Shown here: positions 7,087-15,720 of the stretch, piece after piece
Layout: each line of letters starts with the position of its first letter
How positions within the stretch are numbered: position 1 is the first letter of the stretch
Assembly: GCF_000497445.1 (NCBI RefSeq)
Contig: NZ_CM002285.1
Span: 8,351,731-8,390,856, forward strand
Origin: Streptomyces roseochromogenus subsp. oscitans DS 12.976
Lineage (GTDB): Bacteria; Actinomycetota; Actinomycetes; Streptomycetales; Streptomycetaceae
DNA: 39,126 nucleotides
Direction: 5' to 3'
Position numbers and translations under genes: made by a program
The notes under the pieces: model-generated
The model's input: only the letters and a program-made list of their open reading frames with translations
What the model was told of the DNA's origin: nothing
Databases searched by the model: none

Positions 7087-9600
7087 TCACAACTGGCCGA
7101 CCTCAGTGACGCGGACGACCGCACGGCCCTCGGCATCCGAGGCCGCGAGGTCGATCTCCGCGCTGATGCCCCAGTCGTGGTCGCCGTTCGGGTCGTCGAA
7201 GATCTGGCGGACCCGCCAGAGGCCGTTCTCCGGCTCCTCCTTGATGACCAGCAGCTTGGGGCCGCGGGCGTCGGGACCGGTGCCGAGATCCTCGTACTCG
7301 TCCCAGTACTTGTCCATCGCCTCGCCCCAGGCGTCGGCGTCCCAGCCGGACTCGGCGTCCATCTCGCCCAGCTCCTCGACCTGGTCGAGGGCGGCCAGCT
7401 CCACGCGGCGGAACAGGGCGTTGCGGACCAGCACCCGGAAGGCGCGCGCGTTGGTGGTGATCGGCTTCACCTCGTCGGCCTTCTCCTGGGCCTCCTCGGC
7501 GGTCATCTCCTCCGGGTTCGCGAGCTGCTCCCACTCGTCCAGCAGGCTGGAGTCCACCTGGCGCACCATCTCGCCGAGCCACTCGATCAGATCCTGCAGG
7601 TCCTCGGACTTGAGGTCGTCCGGGATGTTGTGGTCGAGGGTCTTGTAGGCGCTGGCGAGGTAGCGCAGCACGATGCCCTCGGTACGGGCCAGCTCGTAGA
7701 AGGACACCAACTCGGTGAAGGACAGCGCCCGTTCGTACATGTCCCGGATGACGGACTTCGGCGACAGCGGGTGGTCGCCGACCCACGGGTGGCTCTTGCG
7801 GTAGGTGTTGTACGCGTGGAAGAGCAGCTCTTCCAGGGGCTTCGGGTACGTGATGTCCTGGAGGCGCTCCATACGCTCCTCGTACTCGACACCGTCCGCC
7901 TTCATCGCGGCCACGGCCTCGCCGCGCGCCTTGTTCTGCTGGGCGACCAGGATCTGCCGCGGATCGTCCAGGGTGGACTCGACCACGGACACCATGTCGA
8001 GGGCGTAGGACGGCGACTCGGGGTCGAGGAGTTCGAACGCGGCGAGCGCGAACGTGGACAGCGGCTGGTTGAGCGCGAAGTCCTGCTGAAGGTCGACCGT
8101 GAGCCGGACGATCCGCCCCTCGGCGTCGGGCTTGTCGAGCTTCTCCACGATCCCGCCGTCGAGCAGCGAGCGGTAGATCGCGATCGCCCGGCGGATGTGA
8201 CGGAGCTGCTGCCTGCGCGGCTCGTGGTTGTCCTCCAGAAGGTGACGCATCGCCTTGAACGCGTTGCCCGGGCGGGCGATCACCGACAGCAGCATCGTGT
8301 GTGTCACCCGGAATCGCGAGGTCAGCGGCTCCGGCTCCGACTCGATCAGCTTCTGGAAGGTGTTCTCCGTCCAGCCGACAAAGCCCTCCGGCGCCTTCTT
8401 GCGCACCACCTTGCGCCGCTTCTTCGGGTCGTCACCAGCCTTGGCGAGCGCCTTCTCGTTCTCGATGATGTGCTCCGGCGCCTGTGCCACGACCAGTCCC
8501 GCCGTGTCGAAGCCGGCCCGGCCGGCCCGGCCCGCGATCTGGTGGAACTCCCGGGCCCGCAGCGTGCGCACCCGGCTGCCGTCGTACTTCGTCAGGGCGG
8601 TGAACAGCACCGTGCGGATCGGCACGTTGACGCCCACGCCGAGCGTGTCCGTGCCGCAGATGACCTTCAGCAGTCCGGCCTGGGCGAGCTTCTCCACCAG
8701 CCGTCGGTACTTGGGCAGCATGCCGGCATGGTGGACGCCGATGCCGTGCCGGACGTAACGGGAGAGGTTCCGGCCGAACTTGGTGGTGAAACGGAAGTTG
8801 CCGATCAGCTCGGCGATCTGGTCCTTCTCCTCGCGCGAGCACATGTTGATGCTCATCAGCGCCTGCGCTCGCTCCACGGCCTGCGCCTGTGTGAAGTGCA
8901 CGATGTACACCGGCGCCTGCTTGCTCTCCAGCAGGTCGGTGAGTGTCTCGGTGAGCGGGGTGAGCTTGTACTCGTAGGAGAGCGGCACCGGGCGGGTCGC
9001 CGAGCGGACCACCGACGTGGGGCGGCCGGTACGGCGCGCGAGGTCCTTCTCGAAGAACGATACATCGCCCAAAGTGGCCGACATCAGGATGAACTGCGCC
9101 TGGGGAAGCTCCAGCAACGGGATCTGCCACGCCCAGCCACGATCGCCCTCCGCGTAGAAGTGGAACTCGTCCATGACGACCTGGCCGATGTCCGCGTCCT
9201 TGCCGTCGCGCAGCGCGATCGACGCGAGCACCTCGGCGGTGCAGCAGATCACGGGAGCGTCGGCGTTCACAGAGGCGTCGCCGGTGAGCATGCCGACGTT
9301 CTCGGTACCGAAGAGCTTGCACAGCTCGAAGAACTTCTCCGACACCAGCGCCTTGATCGGTGCCGTGTAGAAGGTGACCTCGTCCCGGGCCAGCGCGGCG
9401 AAGTGCGCGCCCGCGGCGATCATGCTCTTGCCGGAGCCGGTGGGGGTCGAGACGATCACGTTCGCCCCGGAGACCACCTCGATCAGCGCCTCCTCCTGGT
9501 GCGGGTAGAGGGTGAGGCCGCGCTCCTGCGCCCACGACTCGAAGGCTTCGTACAGGGCGTCGGGGTCGGCGGTCGGCGGCAGCTGATCGATGAGGGTCAC
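7087..9600 (-). CDS. Ski2/Mtr4-like DEAD/DEAH RNA helicase with DUF3516 C-terminus
   Basis: 837-aa superfamily 2 helicase. Motif I TPTGSGKSM is near residue 50, motif II is DEFH near 142 (a Ski2-type DEVH variant), motif III SATLGD is near 172, and motif VI QIAGRAGRAGFD is near 350-362. The C-terminal ~380 residues match the actinobacterial DUF3516 extension, including the acidic stretch around the WGISAEIDLAASD end. Relatives are proposed to unwind structured RNA, but the substrate is not established. A GTG at 9600 gives the start expected for the family; no strong ribosome-binding site is visible and upstream in-frame starts exist to 9660. tesB follows on the same strand. Confidence 0.93.
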   Translation of the reverse strand: MTLIDQLPPTADPDALYEAFESWAQERGLTLYPHQEEALIEVVSGANVIVSTPTGSGKSMIAAGAHFAALARDEVTFYTAPIKALVSEKFFELCKLFGTENVGMLTGDASVNADAPVICCTAEVLASIALRDGKDADIGQVVMDEFHFYAEGDRGWAWQIPLLELPQAQFILMSATLGDVSFFEKDLARRTGRPTSVVRSATRPVPLSYEYKLTPLTETLTDLLESKQAPVYIVHFTQAQAVERAQALMSINMCSREEKDQIAELIGNFRFTTKFGRNLSRYVRHGIGVHHAGMLPKYRRLVEKLAQAGLLKVICGTDTLGVGVNVPIRTVLFTALTKYDGSRVRTLRAREFHQIAGRAGRAGFDTAGLVVAQAPEHIIENEKALAKAGDDPKKRRKVVRKKAPEGFVGWTENTFQKLIESEPEPLTSRFRVTHTMLLSVIARPGNAFKAMRHLLEDNHEPRRQQLRHIRRAIAIYRSLLDGGIVEKLDKPDAEGRIVRLTVDLQQDFALNQPLSTFALAAFELLDPESPSYALDMVSVVESTLDDPRQILVAQQNKARGEAVAAMKADGVEYEERMERLQDITYPKPLEELLFHAYNTYRKSHPWVGDHPLSPKSVIRDMYERALSFTELVSFYELARTEGIVLRYLASAYKTLDHNIPDDLKSEDLQDLIEWLGEMVRQVDSSLLDEWEQLANPEEMTAEEAQEKADEVKPITTNARAFRVLVRNALFRRVELAALDQVEELGEMDAESGWDADAWGEAMDKYWDEYEDLGTGPDARGPKLLVIKEEPENGLWRVRQIFDDPNGDHDWGISAEIDLAASDAEGRAVVRVTEVGQL

Positions 9601-9745
9601 GCAACCATCTTGCCTGCCCTGGTCCCCAAGAGGGGAATCGGCTGCGAGCGCGAAGATCACGGCCGCTACGCTGTGTCGCCGACGGAGCGTCAGCGCACCA
9701 GGTCAACTGGACAGCAGCACAAGAGGAATGGGGCGGGAAGCGGCC

Positions 9746-10540
9746 ATGATGGGACCAGCACACTCACTGTCGGGGGCCGCGGCCTGGCTCGGGGTCGGAG
9801 CCGCCGCCGCGGCAGCGGGACATCCGATGCCCTGGCCGGTTCTCCTCGTGGGGGCTCTGATCTGTGCCGGTGCCGCGCTCGCCCCGGACCTCGACCACAA
9901 GGCGGCGACCATCTCGCGCTCTTTCGGTCCGCTCTCCCACTGGATCTGCGAGATCGTGGACAAGCTGTCGTACGCCGTCTACAAGGCGACCCGGATGAAG
10001 GGCGACCCGCGCCGCAACGGCGGTCACCGCACACTGACGCACACCTGGGTGTGGGCGGTCCTGCTCGGTGCCGGCTGCTCGGCGGCGGCGATCGCGGGCG
10101 GCCGCTGGGCGGTGCTGGCCATACTCTTCGTGCACATGGTGCTGGCGATCGAGGGTCTGCTGTGGCGGGCGGCCCGGGGTTCCAGCAGCGATGTCCTGGT
10201 CTGGCTGCTGGCGGCGACCAGCGCATGGATCCTCGCGGGGATCCTGGACAAGCCCGGCAACGGCTCCGACTGGCTGTTCACGGCGCCGGACCAGCGGTAC
10301 CTGTGGCTGGGGCTGCCGATCGTGCTGGGGGCGCTGGTGCACGACCTCGGGGATGCGCTGACCGTGTCCGGCTGCCCGATCCTGTGGCCCATCCCGGTGG
10401 GCCGCAAGCGCTGGTACCCGCTGGGGCCGCCGAAGGCGATGCGCTTCCGGGCCGGGAGCTGGGTGGAGCTGAAGGTGCTGATGCCCGTGTTCATGCTGCT
10501 CGGCGGAGTGGGCTGCGCGGCGGCCCTCAACGTGATCTGA
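9746..10540 (+). CDS. Metal-dependent membrane hydrolase (YdjM/DUF457-like)
   Basis: 264-aa integral membrane protein with the YdjM-type metal-dependent hydrolase pattern: an N-terminal HSLSG segment, a hydrophobic helix, then ALAPDLDHKAATISRSFGPL and GGHRTLTHTWVWAV, whose His/Asp residues are the expected metal ligands. At least four further hydrophobic helices follow. The start could be ATG 9746 (after GGGCGGGAAG), ATG 9749, or ATG 9728; 9746 is preferred. It diverges from the helicase across ~145 bases. Substrate unknown; the family is recognised but poorly characterised. Confidence 0.86.
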   Translation: MMGPAHSLSGAAAWLGVGAAAAAAGHPMPWPVLLVGALICAGAALAPDLDHKAATISRSFGPLSHWICEIVDKLSYAVYKATRMKGDPRRNGGHRTLTHTWVWAVLLGAGCSAAAIAGGRWAVLAILFVHMVLAIEGLLWRAARGSSSDVLVWLLAATSAWILAGILDKPGNGSDWLFTAPDQRYLWLGLPIVLGALVHDLGDALTVSGCPILWPIPVGRKRWYPLGPPKAMRFRAGSWVELKVLMPVFMLLGGVGCAAALNVI

Positions 10541-10543
10541 AGA

Positions 10544-10561
10544 GCCCCTCACTTCCGGGGC
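10544..10561 (+). terminator. Hairpin after the hydrolase gene
   Basis: GCCCC (10544-10548) pairs with GGGGC (10557-10561) over an 8-base loop and is followed by the pyrimidine-rich CCTTTCCTTCC. It is placed just after the stop of the upstream gene, consistent with an intrinsic terminator. Confidence 0.45.
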
Positions 10562-10582
10562 GTCCTTTCCTTCCGTGGAGCC

Positions 10583-10604
10583 CGGCACCTGTCCCGAGGT
10601 GCCG
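10583..10604. terminator. Perfect 8-bp hairpin between convergent genes
   Basis: CGGCACCT (10583-10590) and AGGTGCCG (10597-10604) form a perfect stem with a 6-base loop. It lies between the convergent hydrolase and rpmE2 genes and so could stop transcription from both sides. Confidence 0.6.
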
Positions 10605-10620
10605 CTCGGGAGCAAGTGGA

Positions 10621-10884
10621 TCAGGTCGCCTCGCCGGAGTCCGCCCCGCCGTACCGGCGCTCGAAGCGGGCGACGCGGCCCTCGGTGTCGAGGGTCCGGG
10701 CCTTGCCCGTGTAGAAGGGGTGGCTCTCCGAGGAGATCTCCACTTCGATCACCGGGTAGGTCTGGCCGTCGTCCCACTCGATGGTCTGCTCGCTCTACGC
10801 GGTCGAGCGGGTCAGGAACGCGTAGCCGGCAGCGCGGTCACGGAAGACCACGGGGCGGTAGCCGGGGTGCTTGTCCTGCTGCAT
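10621..10884 (-). pseudogene. rpmE2: Type B ribosomal protein L31 gene interrupted by an in-frame TAG
   Basis: Reading from ATG 10884 (good GAGGAG site just upstream) gives a full-length 88-codon type B L31 frame: it begins [20 protein letters not shown], continues with FLTRSTA, and after the interruption [48 protein letters not shown]. Codon 30 (10797-10795) is TAG, between STA and SEQTIEW. Everything else is intact and in frame. Type B L31 is the Cys-free paralogue used when zinc is scarce, and no CxxC is present here. A true loss, a sequencing error, or amber readthrough would all give this picture. It is 42 bases downstream of the DUF5709 gene on the same strand, probably the same transcript. 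Confidence 0.88.
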
Positions 10885-10926
10885 GGCGGCTCCTCGTGCG
10901 CGGCGGTCGGGCAGGAGACGTGCGGG

Positions 10927-11397
10927 TCAGCCGGGCAGCGACTCCTCGTCGACGATGTGCATCGCGGCCTCCTCGGCGGAGGCGGCGGCGCCGTCGATGC
11001 CGACGTCGGTGGCGACGAGGGCGGCCTCCTCGTCCTCGTGCGCTCCCTCGTCCGGGGCCACCAGCCGGCCCGAGCGCAGGTTGCCGACCTCGTTGTCGAG
11101 GAGTTCCCCGTCGGTTCCGGCGCAGTCACCGAGGTCGTCGCCGTCGGGCGGGGCCAGGTCCGGCTGCTCCTCGGCGAGCCGCTGGTCGAGGGTCTCGCCC
11201 GCCTGGCGCTCGGCCGCCGTCACACCGATGTGCTCCACTGCCCAAGGGCGCTCAGGAGGGGACCAGCCGCGGTCGAGCGGGTCCTCGACGCCGTCGAAGT
11301 CCAATGTGTCCTCGACGTCGAGCACCCCCGAGTCCTCCCGGATCTCCGAGGAATCGGGCTGGTAGACGTCGTCCCCCCAGCTGTCGGCGCGGTCCAC
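10927..11397 (-). CDS. DUF5709 family acidic protein
   Basis: 156-aa highly acidic protein recognised as DUF5709: it starts near ADSWGDDVYQPDSSEIRED, followed by VLDVEDTLDFDGVEDPLDRG, WSPPERPWAVEHIGVTAAE and ERQAGETLDQRLAEEQPD, with an Asp/Glu-rich tail ending EEAAMHIVDEESLPG. GTG 11397 is chosen because GGAGG lies exactly five bases upstream; a longer in-frame extension to 11565 is Arg/Gly-rich and unlike the family. Function unknown. It is the first gene of a likely two-gene unit with rpmE2. Confidence 0.86.
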   Translation of the reverse strand: MDRADSWGDDVYQPDSSEIREDSGVLDVEDTLDFDGVEDPLDRGWSPPERPWAVEHIGVTAAERQAGETLDQRLAEEQPDLAPPDGDDLGDCAGTDGELLDNEVGNLRSGRLVAPDEGAHEDEEAALVATDVGIDGAAASAEEAAMHIVDEESLPG

Positions 11398-11459
11398 GAG
11401 TACCTCCAGGTGGTGAGGACGGCCATGTGCCACCACAGCGGGTGGCGAGCCGCCGGCAC

Positions 11460-11479
11460 GTGCGGCACGGGTGCCGCAC
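11460..11479. promoter_or_regulatory. Near-perfect 9-bp-arm palindrome, candidate operator
   Basis: Arms GTGCGGCAC (11460-11468) and GTGCCGCAC (11471-11479) are exact inverted copies around two G bases, 63 bases upstream of the DUF5709 start. The compact symmetry suits a dimeric repressor better than a terminator, since no T-run follows on either strand. The cognate regulator is unknown; Zur would be attractive given rpmE2, but the sequence is not an obvious Zur box. Confidence 0.4.
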
Positions 11480-11668
11480 GCCGTGAACCGGGTGGTTCTG
11501 ACGCATGCCCCGAACCGGTGCCGTTCTCCAGCCTTCCACCCCTGCTCGGGACCGCGCAACGTCACGGACGTGGCTCAATGCCCGCACCCGCGCATCGGCG
11601 TCCGGCACGCGCCACAGCCCGCCCGTTTGCCGCAGCCCGGCCGCCGCAGGCCCTGGCGGTCGTGGCCA

Positions 11669-11696
11669 CGGCACCCGGCATCCGGCACCCGGTATC
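11669..11696. repeat. Tandem 14-bp direct repeat
   Basis: CGGCACCCGGCATC followed directly by CGGCACCCGGTATC (one mismatch), then a more diverged third unit. It lies between the ABC pair and the DUF5709 gene. No function is evident. Confidence 0.6.
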
Positions 11697-11739
11697 CAGC
11701 CCCCGGCAGCACCCCGGCGCTCGCGCACGGGGCGGAGCC

Positions 11740-13521
11740 TCACCCGTGCCAGGACCGCCAGAGCGCCGCGTAGGCGCCGTCCGCCGTGACCAGGTCGTCG
11801 TGGCTGCCCAGCTCACTGATGCGGCCGTTCTCCACGACGGCGATCACGTCGGCGTCATGGGCGGTGTGCAGGCGGTGGGCGATGGCTACGACGGTGCGGC
11901 CGTCCAGGACCCGGGCCAGGGAGCGTTCCAGATGCCGGGCCGCACGTGGGTCCAGCAGGGAGGTGGCCTCGTCCAGGACCAGCGTGTGCGGATCGGCCAG
12001 TACCAGCCGGGCCAGCGCGATCTGCTGGGCCTGTGCCGGGGTCAGGGCGAGCCCGCCGGAGCCGACCTCGGTGTCCAGGCCGTCGTCCAGTGCCCGCGCC
12101 CAGCCGTCCGCGTCGACCGCGCCCAGCGCCGCCCACAGCTCGGTGTCCGTGGCACCGGTTCGGGCCAGCAGGAGGTTGTCCCGCAGGGAGCCGACGAAGA
12201 CATGGTGTTCCTGGTTGACGAGGGCGACGTGGGAGCGGACTCGTTCCGCGGGCATCCGGGACAGCTCCGCGCCACCCAGGGTGATCCGGCCGTCGCGGGG
12301 TGCGTAGATCCCGGCGAGCAGCCTGCCCAGGGTGGACTTGCCCGCGCCCGAGGGGCCGACCAGGGCCAGCCGGGTGCCCGGGGCGACCTCCAGCGACACC
12401 TTGCGCAGCACGTCGACGCCCTCGCGGTAGCCGAAGTGCACCCGGTCGGCGTGCACGTCCCGGCCGTCCGGCGCCAGCGAGACGTCCCCGGCGTCCGGCT
12501 CGATGTCCCGCACACCGACCAGCCGGGCCAGCGACACCTGGGCGACCTGCACCTCGTCGTACCAGCGCAGGATCAGGTTCACCGGGTCGACGAGCATCTG
12601 CGCGAGCAGGGCGCCCGTGGTCAGCTGCCCCACCCCGATCCAGCCGTGCAGGACGAACGCCCCGCCGACCATGAGGACCGAGCCGAGCACGATGACGTGG
12701 ACGGCATTGATCACCGGGAAGAGCACGGACCGCAGCCAGAGCGTGTACCGCTCCCAGGCCGTCCACTCCTTGATCCGCCGCTCCGACAGGGCGACGCGGC
12801 GGGCGCCGAGCCGGTGCGCCTCGACGGTGTGGCCCGCGTCCACCGTCTCGGCGAGCGCGGCGGCGACGGCCGCGTATCCGGCGGCCTCGGAGCGGTATCC
12901 GGACGGCGCCCGCTTGAAGTACCAGCGGCAGCCGATCACGAGCACCGGCACGGCGAGCAGCACGGCGGCCGCGAGCGGCGGAGCCGTCACGACGAGCCCG
13001 CCGAGCAGCAGCAGGGCCCACACGACACCGATGGCCAGCTGCGGCACGGCCTCGCGCATCGCGTTGGCCAGACGGTCGATGTCGGTGGTGATGCGGGAGA
13101 GCAGATCACCGGTGCCCGCCCGTTCCAGCACGCCAGGCGGCAGTCCGACCGACCGGACGAGGAAGTCCTCGCGCAGGTCGGCCAGCATCCGCTCGCCGAG
13201 CATCGCGCCCCGCAGCCGCACCTGGCGTACGAAGACGGCCTGTACGGCCAGCGCGAGCACGAACAGCCCGGCGGTCAGGCCGAGATAAAGCTCCCGCGAC
13301 CCGTCCGACACCCGCTCGACCAGGCCGCCGAGCAGGTACGGGCCCACCATGGAGGCGAGCACGGCCACCGTGTTCACGCCGATGAGCAGCAGGAACGCCC
13401 GGCGGTGCCGGCGGAACAGCTCGGCGACATAGCCGCGCACGGTCGCCGCCGCGCCGACGGGCAGGGTGGTGGCGGTCGTCGGGGCCGCCGGGTCGTACGC
13501 AGGCGGCGCAACGCCGATCAT
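11740..13521 (-). CDS. ABC exporter half-transporter with intact Walker A and degenerate signature
   Basis: 593-aa half-transporter: six-helix membrane domain (about residues 40-330) then a nucleotide-binding domain. Walker A GPSGAGKST (near 389-397), Q-loop VNQEHHVF, Walker B TLVLDEATS and H-loop AIAHRL are all present, but the signature motif is LTPAQAQQ instead of LSGGQ. Its start overlaps the stop of the preceding gene by four bases (ATGA at 13521-13518), so the two halves are translationally coupled and expected to form a heterodimer. Here this half supplies the working Walker A and the partner the working signature. Such pairs usually export peptides, lipids or drugs; the cargo is not visible. 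Confidence 0.93.
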   Translation of the reverse strand: MIGVAPPAYDPAAPTTATTLPVGAAATVRGYVAELFRRHRRAFLLLIGVNTVAVLASMVGPYLLGGLVERVSDGSRELYLGLTAGLFVLALAVQAVFVRQVRLRGAMLGERMLADLREDFLVRSVGLPPGVLERAGTGDLLSRITTDIDRLANAMREAVPQLAIGVVWALLLLGGLVVTAPPLAAAVLLAVPVLVIGCRWYFKRAPSGYRSEAAGYAAVAAALAETVDAGHTVEAHRLGARRVALSERRIKEWTAWERYTLWLRSVLFPVINAVHVIVLGSVLMVGGAFVLHGWIGVGQLTTGALLAQMLVDPVNLILRWYDEVQVAQVSLARLVGVRDIEPDAGDVSLAPDGRDVHADRVHFGYREGVDVLRKVSLEVAPGTRLALVGPSGAGKSTLGRLLAGIYAPRDGRITLGGAELSRMPAERVRSHVALVNQEHHVFVGSLRDNLLLARTGATDTELWAALGAVDADGWARALDDGLDTEVGSGGLALTPAQAQQIALARLVLADPHTLVLDEATSLLDPRAARHLERSLARVLDGRTVVAIAHRLHTAHDADVIAVVENGRISELGSHDDLVTADGAYAALWRSWHG

Positions 13522-15404
13522 GCGCTCTCCTCGCTCTCTTTCCGTTCCTGGCCCGCGCCCACCAGGGCACCCTCGTCGGCCGCGGCCTCCGGGGCACGGC
13601 TGTCGGCCTCGGCCCCTGCGGCGCCCTTGTCGGCCGTGCCCACCAGGGCGCCAGTGCCGGCCGCGGCCAGTTCGTCGTCCGTCGCTCGCGTGACCACGGC
13701 CCGGTATCGCGGCTCGCCGTCGATCAGCTGGCGGTGCACACCGGCTGCGACGACCTCGCCCTCGTGGACCAGGACGACGCGGTCCGCGCGGTCGAGCAGC
13801 AGCGGTGAGGAGGTGAACACCACTGTCGTGCGCCCCGAGCGCAGCCGGCGCAGCCCGTCCGCGATCCGTGCCTCCGTGTGCGAGTCGACCGCGGACGTCG
13901 GTTCGTCCAGCACCAGCACCTCGGGATCGGTGATCAGTGACCGGGCCAGCGCCAGCCGCTGGCGCTGGCCGCCGGACAGGGACCGGCCGCGCTCGCTGAT
14001 ACGGGCGTCCATCAGGTCCGCGGCGTCCAGAGAGCCTTGGACGAGCGCGTCCAGAACGTCGTCGCACTGCGCCGCGGCCAGCGCGTCCACGGCCCGCACG
14101 GTTCCGGAGGCGGGCACGTCGAGCAGCTCACGCAGCGTGCCGGACAGCAGCACCGGGTCCTTGTCCTGGACGAGGACCGCGGTACGGGCGCTGTCCAGCG
14201 GGAGCTCGTCCAGGGCGACATCGCCGAGGAGCACCGAGCGGCCCTGCTCGGTCGCATGGCCGCCCAGCCGCTCCGCGAGCCTGCCCGCCGCGTCCGGGTC
14301 GCCGCAGACCACGGCGGTGAGACGGCCCGCGGGAGCCAGCAGACCGGTGCCGGGGTCGTACAGATCGCCGCCCGGCACCTGCGCCTCGCGGATGCCCTCG
14401 GTGGCCGTGGACCGCTCCAGCGACAGCACCCGCGCCGCCCGTTTGGCCGACGGCCGTGAGAAGGAGTACGCCATGGCGATCTCCTCGAAGTGCCGCAGCG
14501 GGTAGTTCAGGACCATGACCGCGCTGTAGACGGTGACGAGTTCGCCGACGGTGATCCGGCCCTGGCGGGCCAGGTGGATGCCGTGCCAGACGACGGCGAT
14601 GAGCAGCAGTCCGGGCAGCAGCACCTGGAGGGCGGAGATCAGCGACCACATCCGGGCGCTGCGCACCGCGGCGTGCCGTACCTCCTGCGAGGCACGGCGG
14701 TAGCGGTCGAGGAACAGTTCCTCGCCGCCGATGCCGCGCAGCACGCGGAGCCCGGCGACCGTGTCCGAGGCCAGCTCGGTGGCCCGGCCCGCCTTCTCGC
14801 GCTGCACGTCGGCGCGGCGGGTCGCCCGGGGCAGCAGCGGCAGCACCGCGAGCGCCACCACCGGCAGTCCGACGGCGACGACCACGCCCAGGGCGGGCTG
14901 GTAGACGACGAGGGCGACACAGACCACCACGACCGACAGCGCGGCCGCGGTGAACCGGGAGACCGCCTCGACGAACCAGCCGATCTTCTCGACGTCGCCG
15001 GTGGAGACCGCCACCACCTCGCCGGCGGCGACCCGCCGGGTCAGGGCGGAGCCGAGCCGGGCGGCCTTGCGCGCCAGCAGTTGCTGGACACGGGCGGCGG
15101 CTGTGATCCAGTTGGTGACGGCGGTCCGGTGCAGGAAGGTGTCGCCGACGGCGATACCCGTGCCGCACAGCAGCATCAGACCACCCGTCAGGGCGAGCCG
15201 GGTGTCGGAGCGGTCGACAACCGCCTGGACGGCGAGGCCGACACAGAAGGGCAGGGCCGAGACGGCGACGAAGTGCAGCAGGCCCCAGGCGAGCGATTTG
15301 AGCTGTCCGCCCAGCTGGTTCCGCCAGAGCCACCACAGGAATCGGGGGCCCGAACGTGCGTCCGGGACGCCCGGATCGGAGTACGGAAGGTCTTGAATCT
15401 GCAT
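13518..15404 (-). CDS. ABC exporter half-transporter with degenerate Walker A and no H-loop His
   Basis: 628-aa half-transporter, first gene of the pair. Membrane domain about residues 35-320; the nucleotide-binding domain has VVCGDPDAAGRL where Walker A should be (no Gly-Lys-Ser/Thr, near residue 365), an intact signature LSGGQRQRLALARSL (near 476), Walker B VLVLDEPTSAVD, and TSSPLL where the H-loop His should be. With the partner this gives one consensus and one degenerate ATP site. The last ~50 residues are Ala/Glu-rich with GALVG twice and look disordered. ATG 15404 starts the frame; a short pyrimidine-rich leader (on this strand) precedes it. Confidence 0.92.
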   Translation of the reverse strand: MQIQDLPYSDPGVPDARSGPRFLWWLWRNQLGGQLKSLAWGLLHFVAVSALPFCVGLAVQAVVDRSDTRLALTGGLMLLCGTGIAVGDTFLHRTAVTNWITAAARVQQLLARKAARLGSALTRRVAAGEVVAVSTGDVEKIGWFVEAVSRFTAAALSVVVVCVALVVYQPALGVVVAVGLPVVALAVLPLLPRATRRADVQREKAGRATELASDTVAGLRVLRGIGGEELFLDRYRRASQEVRHAAVRSARMWSLISALQVLLPGLLLIAVVWHGIHLARQGRITVGELVTVYSAVMVLNYPLRHFEEIAMAYSFSRPSAKRAARVLSLERSTATEGIREAQVPGGDLYDPGTGLLAPAGRLTAVVCGDPDAAGRLAERLGGHATEQGRSVLLGDVALDELPLDSARTAVLVQDKDPVLLSGTLRELLDVPASGTVRAVDALAAAQCDDVLDALVQGSLDAADLMDARISERGRSLSGGQRQRLALARSLITDPEVLVLDEPTSAVDSHTEARIADGLRRLRSGRTTVVFTSSPLLLDRADRVVLVHEGEVVAAGVHRQLIDGEPRYRAVVTRATDDELAAAGTGALVGTADKGAAGAEADSRAPEAAADEGALVGAGQERKESEESA

Positions 15405-15720
15405 GAGGTCTCAGTGGCTCGTGTCAGGAGGGAAGGGATGGCGGGGGGAGGCAAGGGGAGGGGAGGCGGCGAGAAGCGGTGACGAGCCGTGAAAGGTTCG
15501 CGTCGGTGAGTGGTGAATTTCAAACGGTTTTCCTGACCGAGCGGTGAAATCCACTGGCTTCCAGCCACGGGTAAAGGGGTCCGGCATCGCCGGGGGAGGA
15601 GTTCTGTCCGGCTCTCGGCGGTCGGGTGGACGGCCGGTCGATCGCACGCACGAGGCCATCACCCGAATGTCCATAAGATCGGACTATCTCCGATATGTGA
15701 GCCACGATGGTCAGGTGCTC
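15405..15720. other. Divergent intergenic region between ABC pair and lipoprotein gene
   Basis: 316 bases without a convincing gene. 15426-15480 is a long purine-dominated run on the + strand (G/A with few interruptions) in the 5' leader of the ABC pair. Near 15674-15679 is TAAGAT, a plausible -10 for the rightward gene, overlapping a dyad ATCGGA-N5-TCCGAT (15678-15694). That arrangement would place a repressor over the start of transcription. Confidence 0.4.
15678..15694. promoter_or_regulatory. Small dyad upstream of L,D-transpeptidase gene
   Basis: ATCGGA (15678-15683) and TCCGAT (15689-15694) are inverted with a 5-base spacer, directly after a TAAGAT that may be a -10 element and 27 bases before the preferred ATG. 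The region is notably less GC-rich than its surroundings. Candidate operator only. Confidence 0.3.

Larger units (their letters stand above)
11398..11739. other. Gene-free stretch upstream of the DUF5709 gene
   Basis: 342 bases between the ABC pair (ending at 11740) and DUF5709. No credible gene. It contains a strong dyad (11460-11479) and a tandem 14-bp repeat (11669-11696), listed separately. It should hold the promoter for the DUF5709-rpmE2 unit; no confident -10/-35 pair was found. Confidence 0.5.

Noticed and set aside
6739..14505. A 7.8-kb open frame on the + strand, 2588 codons
   Set aside because: It runs antisense through tesB, the helicase, rpmE2, DUF5709 and the ABC genes, all with recognised proteins. 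It is the product of high GC and strong third-position bias, with an Arg/His/Gly-rich meaningless translation and no family resemblance.
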